From: Chlamydiota bacterium | GTDB lineage: Bacteria > Chlamydiota > Chlamydiia > Chlamydiales > SM23-39 | Length of the DNA: 9,246 nucleotides | Assembly: GCA_027459365.1 (NCBI GenBank) | Contig: DAIDIM010000136.1 | Location: 1-9,246 of the forward strand | Reading direction: 5' to 3' | Shown here: piece after piece, positions 5,099-9,246 of the stretch | Layout of the letters: each line of letters starts with the position of its first letter | How positions within the stretch are numbered: position 1 is the stretch's first letter | The notes under the pieces: model-generated | What the model was told of the DNA's origin: nothing | The model's input: the letters and a program-made list of their open reading frames with translations, nothing else | Databases searched by the model: none | Translations under genes and position numbers: made by a program

Positions 5099-6730
5099 AT
5101 GAGTTATCACTCGATCAGATTGCATCCAGACTTCCAAACAGGTCTTAGTGTGCAAATCAGAAAACTATCTGCACCGAGAGTTGTCCTTGCAATAGCTACT
5201 CTTGGCGGCTCCCTTCTTGCTAATCAACATTGGGACTTAGGAGCTTGGAACAGTTCGCTCGCACACAAAGCGATCGCTCTCGTTGAAAGTACTCCCATCA
5301 TAGGAGGGTTAGTCGCAGGGGTCGAGCTGTTGGGGATCAATTTTTTCTGTTCAGGGAAACTCACCCCGAACGAAATGAGATCTCAGAAATATTTTAAATA
5401 CATGCAAGCGTCACAGAAATCTGTCTTTGTTCAGGCAAATGAGCATAAAGACTTGAAGATTCAATGTTCTCTGACGGATCACTTTACGTTTCAAAAAGCA
5501 GTCTCTACCGTATTCTTTTATCCGAAGCACATAGACAAAGAAATCATTATCAAGGCAGTTCAGCACACACTCAAGGATTTTCCTCTCTTTGGAGGAGTGT
5601 TGAAGGAAAATCAGGGACAACTATCTATCGATTGTAACAATCAAGGTATTGGGCTAACGAGCGTTCATTCAGATCTTCAACTTTCTGAGCTGCTTTCTGA
5701 CTTTCCAAATCTCAGCTCCACGACCTTTGTCAATGAAGTCAATCCCCAGGAAACGTTGAAAACCGGCTCCCCACTCCTGAAAATCAAATTGAGCTACTTC
5801 TCTGATGGAATGGCTATAGGCTATAGCTGGCATCATAGCGTGGGAGACATGGCCTCTTTTATGGAATTTCTCAAGGCTCTATCAGCATCTGCCAAGAATC
5901 AAGGCTATTTAGCGCCTCTCCTTTTGGAGGATCGAGAAACTCTGTCCCAAACTGAATCCACGCAAGGCAGTTCTAAAAACACTCAATCTCTCGGGCTAAA
6001 GCGTCTAGACTCAATGGATATTTTTCGATTCATCAAACAAGGATGTTCCCCAACACAAACAATTTATTTATACTTTACAGATGAAGAGCTTGAATCGTTG
6101 CGAAGGACTCTCAACGCAAACGCAAAACAACATTTCTCTCGCAACGATGTTTTATGCGCCCATATTCTCGAATTGGTCTCCAAATGCCGCGATGATACAG
6201 CCTCTACGCAACACGCCTCCATTGTCATTAATTGCCGCCCCAGATTAGGGATCCCCACAAACACTTTAGGCAACCTGATTGACACAGTCTCTCTTCAGTT
6301 ACCCAAATTTTCTACAGCCGGTACATTTGCAAACAAAATTCATGAAAGTGTACAAAACTACTCACACGATCCCATTACAACTAAAGAATTTGTCAAAGAA
6401 CACGGAGGAATTCGACAGGTAAAATGGATCGTTCCGAAAGAATTTCTGCCCCAATATCAAAATCTTATTTTCACCAGCTGGGCAAACTTTGGACCCTACG
6501 CGATCGATTTTGGAGTCGTTAATCCTGATTTATTCCTCCCTGTGGGCAACGTCCCCTTGCCGTGGGTTGCCCGGATTGTGGAAGGATATAATAACCAAGG
6601 ACGCCTGGTAGCCCTCACATTGCCTTCCAATGTAGCAAAAAGCCTTATGCAGCCAGAAATGCTTCAGGAAATCCACAAGTATCGGCCTGCTCACGATCAA
6701 ACCCAATCAAATTGGAAGTGGGTTAATTAG
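5099..6730 (+). CDS. BAHD-type (HxxxD) acyltransferase with hydrophobic N-terminal extension
   Basis: The 543-residue protein has two parts. Residues about 105-525 resemble the transferase family of BAHD CoA-dependent acyltransferases: the catalytic HHSVGD (245-250, His246 and Asp250) in the middle, and IDFGVV (469-474) near the C-terminus corresponding to the structural DFGWG motif. PLFGGVL (162-168), SRND (347-350) and the NCRPRLGIPTNTLGN stretch (378-392) also fit the fold. Such enzymes transfer an acyl group from CoA to a hydroxyl or amine. The N-terminal 90 residues are extra: two hydrophobic stretches (about 27-42 and 57-84, with ESTPIIGGLVAGVELLG) separated by a short polar linker, similar to the paired hydrophobic lobes of chlamydial inclusion-membrane proteins. 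This suggests membrane attachment. The upstream SDR could supply an alcohol acceptor. Condensation domains and wax-ester synthases share HHxxxD, but the DFG motif favours BAHD. BAHD enzymes are best known from plants and fungi, so eukaryote-like ancestry is possible. Confidence 0.82.
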   Translation: MSYHSIRLHPDFQTGLSVQIRKLSAPRVVLAIATLGGSLLANQHWDLGAWNSSLAHKAIALVESTPIIGGLVAGVELLGINFFCSGKLTPNEMRSQKYFKYMQASQKSVFVQANEHKDLKIQCSLTDHFTFQKAVSTVFFYPKHIDKEIIIKAVQHTLKDFPLFGGVLKENQGQLSIDCNNQGIGLTSVHSDLQLSELLSDFPNLSSTTFVNEVNPQETLKTGSPLLKIKLSYFSDGMAIGYSWHHSVGDMASFMEFLKALSASAKNQGYLAPLLLEDRETLSQTESTQGSSKNTQSLGLKRLDSMDIFRFIKQGCSPTQTIYLYFTDEELESLRRTLNANAKQHFSRNDVLCAHILELVSKCRDDTASTQHASIVINCRPRLGIPTNTLGNLIDTVSLQLPKFSTAGTFANKIHESVQNYSHDPITTKEFVKEHGGIRQVKWIVPKEFLPQYQNLIFTSWANFGPYAIDFGVVNPDLFLPVGNVPLPWVARIVEGYNNQGRLVALTLPSNVAKSLMQPEMLQEIHKYRPAHDQTQSNWKWVN

Positions 6731-6741
6731 CGAAAAGAAGA

Positions 6742-6768
6742 AGGGCTCTCTCCATGATAGAGCTGCCT
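6742..6768 (-). terminator. hairpin terminator between convergent genes
   Basis: An interrupted hairpin fills the 36-bp gap between the converging ends of the acyltransferase and the acetyltransferase: GCTCT (6745-6749) pairs with AGAGC (6759-6763), with TC/GA inside and AGG/CCT outside. Read on the minus strand it is followed by TTCTTCTTTT, a pyrimidine tail suited to Rho-independent termination of the acetyltransferase message. On the plus strand the tail is poorer. Confidence 0.5.
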
Positions 6769-7354
6769 AAATCTCAACACTTTTATTTACACCAAGCCAT
6801 GCTTGCTGACTTATGCGATAAAGAACGTGTCTCCTCAGAGGATGACCCTCTGCAAGTTTAGGATGATCGAAATCATCTTTTGGATCATGATGCATTCCAA
6901 TCTTTTCCATAACTCTTCTAGAACGGATGTTCTGTATTGCTGTAAAAGAGACGATTTCCTTTAAATTTAGCGTTTCAAACCCGTATTTTAAACATGCTAA
7001 TGCACCTTCCACTGCATAGCCTTTTCCCCAAAATGGATATGCCAAACGCCATCCAATTTCCACAGCAGGAGAAAAATGAGTAGGAAGCGTCGCTTGAGTC
7101 ACATCATTAAAGCCTATAAAGCCGATGAATTTCCCATCTACTGCCAAGGAAACAGCCCAGAGACCCCATCCTCTTTCTTCGATCTTAGTTTGCATACGCT
7201 TCATCATTTCAGCGCTTTCTTGCCTGCTCAGAGTGGCAGGAAAATATTCCATCACGCGTGGATCTGCATTTAGCTGCGCAAATGGTTCAAGATCTTCTTC
7301 TCGCCATTGGCGCAAAATAAGTCTTTCTGTTTGAATGATCGTATTTTTTTTCAT
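6767..7354 (-). CDS. GNAT family N-acetyltransferase, RimJ/RimL type
   Basis: A 195-residue acetyl-CoA-dependent N-acetyltransferase of the Acetyltransf_3 group. TERLILRQWREED (9-21) is the typical opening strand and helix. VEIGWRLAYPFWGKGYAVEG (98-117) contains the acetyl-CoA binding loop (WGKGYA). TAIQN (138-142), SRRVMEKIGM (145-154) and the DFDHPKLAEGHPLRRHVLYR end (161-180) match the subgroup that acetylates protein N-termini or small molecules. The substrate cannot be told from the sequence and a drug-resistance role should not be assumed. It starts at ATG 7354 with only a weak AGG upstream. It converges on the acyltransferase gene. Its upstream region holds an 11-bp tandem repeat and, 129 bp away, the left end of an insertion sequence. 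Confidence 0.92.
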   Translation of the reverse strand: MKKNTIIQTERLILRQWREEDLEPFAQLNADPRVMEYFPATLSRQESAEMMKRMQTKIEERGWGLWAVSLAVDGKFIGFIGFNDVTQATLPTHFSPAVEIGWRLAYPFWGKGYAVEGALACLKYGFETLNLKEIVSFTAIQNIRSRRVMEKIGMHHDPKDDFDHPKLAEGHPLRRHVLYRISQQAWLGVNKSVEI

Positions 7355-7415
7355 AAAATTCAGCCTATGTCAAATCAAAAAAATCTCAATATTTACTTCT
7401 AAGCATCCATACAAT

Positions 7416-7437
7416 AGTCTTACCTCAGTCTTACCTC
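7416..7437. repeat. perfect 11-bp tandem duplication upstream of the acetyltransferase
   Basis: AGTCTTACCTC occurs twice head to tail (7416-7426 and 7427-7437). It sits 62-83 bp upstream of the acetyltransferase start, where a regulator or promoter would be expected. It could be paired binding sites or a recent slippage duplication. Confidence 0.6.
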
Positions 7438-7439
7438 GA

Positions 7440-7463
7440 AGGGATGCTAATAACTGCTTCCCT
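7440..7463. repeat. imperfect inverted repeat next to the tandem repeat
   Basis: AGGGATGC (7440-7447) and GCTTCCCT (7456-7463) pair at 7 of 8 positions around an 8-nt loop. GGATGCT (7442-7448) can also pair with AGCATCC (7402-7408), enclosing the tandem repeat. No T-run follows, so a regulatory or cruciform role is more likely than termination. Confidence 0.35.
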
Positions 7464-7482
7464 GTCCAATATTAAAAATGTC

Positions 7483-7496
7483 TCCTGACTTCCGCG
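7483..7496 (+). repeat. left terminal inverted repeat of the insertion sequence
   Basis: TCCTGACTTCCGCG is the exact reverse complement of the last 14 bases of the window. Inward of it lies the palindrome TAAACGTTTA (7500-7509). Confidence 0.88.
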
Positions 7497-7517
7497 GCCT
7501 AAACGTTTAAACCCATG

Positions 7518-7540
7518 AAATTAAGGACTTTAATTTTTTT
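7518..7540 (+). terminator. weak AT-rich hairpin with T tail inside the IS left end
   Basis: AAATTAA (7518-7524) and TTAATTT (7530-7536) form a hairpin with a 5-nt loop, followed by four more T on the plus strand. It could stop transcription entering the element from outside. The stem is all A-T, so the call is tentative. Confidence 0.3.
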
Positions 7541-7557
7541 GCATTCCACTACATTTT

Positions 7558-9141
7558 TCATGCTGTCAGTCTTATTTTCTGGGCTTTAATTTCTCTTTGT
7601 ACGCCAGCTGCTCTATAAATTCTCTCTGCATATTCATTGAGTTTGGATGGAATTTTATATCGATGTCCTTTATCGTCGCAAAGAATACTACTTTCTACGC
7701 AGGCAAGCTCTTCTCTAACTCGATCTATTGTCAATGATGGATCGTATTCCTTGAGTTTGTATTGTGCGTGTCTCAAAGTAGCAAATGCCAGATAGCAAAT
7801 CAGAATATGTGCTTTAATTCGTTCGGATTTAAAGTGATAGATTGGACGCATAGATAGTGTGTGTTTGTTTAAGCGAAATGATTCCTCAATTACCCAGAGC
7901 TGCCTGTATCGACTCAGTAAATCAATGGCAAATGTGTCTTTGTCATTTGTTATAATTCCATGAAGCCCGTCCCATTGAGCTTCTTCAGCAATCTTTTCTT
8001 CGTTTAAGACAACGGTTCCTTTCTTTTCATGGTCGACATATTTAAGATATCCTCGATTCGTCACCAATTTGTGTGTTTCTGTTTTTTTCTCTTCTGATGT
8101 TTTCTCTCGTAAACGTTGTATTAACCTCTCTCGGTCGCCTCGGTCTTTAATTGCCCTGCTTTCGCTATAACTCACGATTAATCTACGACCGCAATAATCA
8201 AACTCTCGAAAACAAACCGTATCATTTTTTAGCACACCTTGTTGTTCGTTTTTTCTATCGACAATTTGTTGTTTTAGTAATTTTGGTAATTGTTTCAGTT
8301 TAGCAGCTACAATATATCGAATTTTTTCTTGTTCCATTGTCTGTAAATTGACATCAGACATCATGGCCCTATCAGCAACCACGATCACTTTATCAATCGG
8401 AACAAACTTCTTCCACTCATCAATGCATGACAATAATGTTTTGGTTTCTGCTGTTTTCCCGGAAAACAAGGTATATCCTACAGGAAGACCTGCCTGTGTA
8501 GTTGCTAGGGCAAGAACCAGTTGAGTCTCCCCAATTTTATGATCCTTCGAATACCCAAATTCTCTTAGTCCATCTTGTTTTTGACTCTCAAAATAGAGAG
8601 TGGTGACATCGAACAATAAAATGTCGATTTTTTGATCTTTTGTAGCTTCTACGGTAGCATTGAAGATATCGGTTTTGAATTGCATCTCCTTGCCTACAAT
8701 ACTATCCATGAGTCTATAAATTTGATCTTCGGACAGTTCTTGTAGGCGCGATCTACGAAGGAATCTTGCTGTATGCAATTTACTGACAGGATCAACAATT
8801 CGGGCAATAACTACATCACGTAATTGTTTGTAACGTAATTTAGGAATATTGGAATGCAGTTTTAACCGATCGAAAAATGTACCAAAAATGTCGTGAAATC
8901 CATCCAGGATCCTAGACTCCTCAGTCATATCTTCCATAGTCGGAGGAGGGGAATCAATCTTTTTAAGCTTACGTAATTCAATCTCAGCTATGCGAGCAAG
9001 AGAAGCGAGATCCTTCTCATTATGAACTATACCGAAGTACTTTATTACCTTCTGCTGAACCTTATTATCTTTGCGAACAGAGTGGCAAATCATTACAGCA
9101 TATCGAAAGGTGCCAGTTAGCTTTTTTTTAAGAATAAACAT
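7558..9141 (-). CDS. IS1634-family DDE transposase
   Basis: The 527-residue protein catalyses cut-and-paste movement of the surrounding element. The RNase H-like DDE core is intact: Asp178 in LLFDVTT (175-181), Asp257 in VVADRAMM (254-261), and Glu419 within YRQLWVIEESFRLNK (412-426). This last segment matches the Y-x6-E-x6-K form of the IS4 superfamily signature, with Leu at the position usually held by Arg. A beta-strand-rich insertion between the second Asp and the Glu (about 285-405) is usual for the IS4 superfamily. The N-terminus (MFILKKKLTGTFRYAVMICHSVR) and KVIKYFG at 31-37 are typical of IS1634 transposases. Start ATG 9141 has a modest AGAG 5 nt upstream. There is no frameshift or premature stop, so the element may be active. 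Confidence 0.95.
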   Translation of the reverse strand: MFILKKKLTGTFRYAVMICHSVRKDNKVQQKVIKYFGIVHNEKDLASLARIAEIELRKLKKIDSPPPTMEDMTEESRILDGFHDIFGTFFDRLKLHSNIPKLRYKQLRDVVIARIVDPVSKLHTARFLRRSRLQELSEDQIYRLMDSIVGKEMQFKTDIFNATVEATKDQKIDILLFDVTTLYFESQKQDGLREFGYSKDHKIGETQLVLALATTQAGLPVGYTLFSGKTAETKTLLSCIDEWKKFVPIDKVIVVADRAMMSDVNLQTMEQEKIRYIVAAKLKQLPKLLKQQIVDRKNEQQGVLKNDTVCFREFDYCGRRLIVSYSESRAIKDRGDRERLIQRLREKTSEEKKTETHKLVTNRGYLKYVDHEKKGTVVLNEEKIAEEAQWDGLHGIITNDKDTFAIDLLSRYRQLWVIEESFRLNKHTLSMRPIYHFKSERIKAHILICYLAFATLRHAQYKLKEYDPSLTIDRVREELACVESSILCDDKGHRYKIPSKLNEYAERIYRAAGVQREIKAQKIRLTA

Positions 9142-9232
9142 AATCGCTCTATGAAGATAAGAACACTACTATAAAACAAATATTTTATCAATGAAATTTT
9201 ATATATTCATAGATACACTACATGAATTCAGA

Positions 9233-9246
9233 CGCGGAAGTCAGGA
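9233..9246 (-). repeat. right terminal inverted repeat of the insertion sequence
   Basis: CGCGGAAGTCAGGA mirrors 7483-7496 perfectly. It coincides with the end of the window, as often happens when an assembly breaks at a multicopy insertion sequence, but the window could equally have been cut here. Confidence 0.88.

Larger units (their letters stand above)
7483..9246 (-). mobile_element. insertion sequence, IS1634-like, apparently complete (1764 bp)
   Basis: Perfect 14-bp inverted repeats (7483-7496 and 9233-9246) bound a single intact transposase gene, with 61 and 91 bp of internal flank. The length fits the IS1634 group of the IS4 superfamily. The right repeat ends on the final base of the window, so the target-site duplication and any outward extension of the repeats cannot be checked. 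It lies between the acetyltransferase promoter region and unknown sequence to the right. Confidence 0.85.

Noticed and set aside
5831..5850. HHxxxD motif as evidence for a peptide-synthetase condensation domain or wax-ester synthase
   Set aside because: The later DFG motif, its spacing and the overall size fit the BAHD transferase family better, and no carrier-protein or adenylation domains are nearby.
4858..6285. Minus-strand open frames inside the SDR and acyltransferase genes
   Set aside because: They lie entirely within strongly supported genes and show no recognisable protein features.

Overview
The window most likely comes from the chromosome of an obligate intracellular bacterium, and my best guess is an environmental chlamydia (Parachlamydia/Simkania type). 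This is inference. It rests on a low-to-moderate GC content, a paired hydrophobic N-terminal region like those of chlamydial inclusion-membrane proteins on an acyltransferase, eukaryote-like enzymes (a retinol-dehydrogenase-type reductase and a BAHD-type acyltransferase), and accessory genes of unknown function with Ser/Thr-rich N-termini. No rRNA, tRNA, CRISPR array or conserved housekeeping operon is present to fix the taxon.

Layout from left to right. Positions 67-561 (+) carry a small hypothetical gene with a strong ribosome binding site. Positions 784-3970 hold three minus-strand genes. In transcription order they are an AbiEi-like (DUF6088-type) antitoxin, an AbiEii-family nucleotidyltransferase toxin, and a large hypothetical protein with weak Sel1/TPR-like motifs. 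The reading frame of the hypothetical protein appears broken near its 5' end at a run of six T. The antitoxin stop and toxin start codons abut, and an 8-bp-arm inverted repeat touches the antitoxin start codon, as expected of an autoregulated toxin-antitoxin operon. This three-gene block is bracketed by two diverged direct repeats (600-658 and 4053-4103).

Positions 4238-6730 (+) are a two-gene unit: an SDR reductase of the retinol dehydrogenase type, then 6 bp later an HxxxD/DFG-motif acyltransferase of the BAHD type with a hydrophobic N-terminal extension. Together they suggest reduction of a carbonyl to an alcohol followed by O-acylation, possibly at a membrane. A convergent GNAT acetyltransferase of the RimJ/RimL type (6767-7354, -) follows; a hairpin lies between the two units.

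Positions 7483-9246 form an apparently intact insertion sequence. It has an IS1634-like DDE transposase (7558-9141, -) and perfect 14-bp terminal inverted repeats, the right one ending on the last base of the window. Overall the window is an accessory region that combines a toxin-antitoxin island, a possible lipid or small-molecule modification operon and a transposon.
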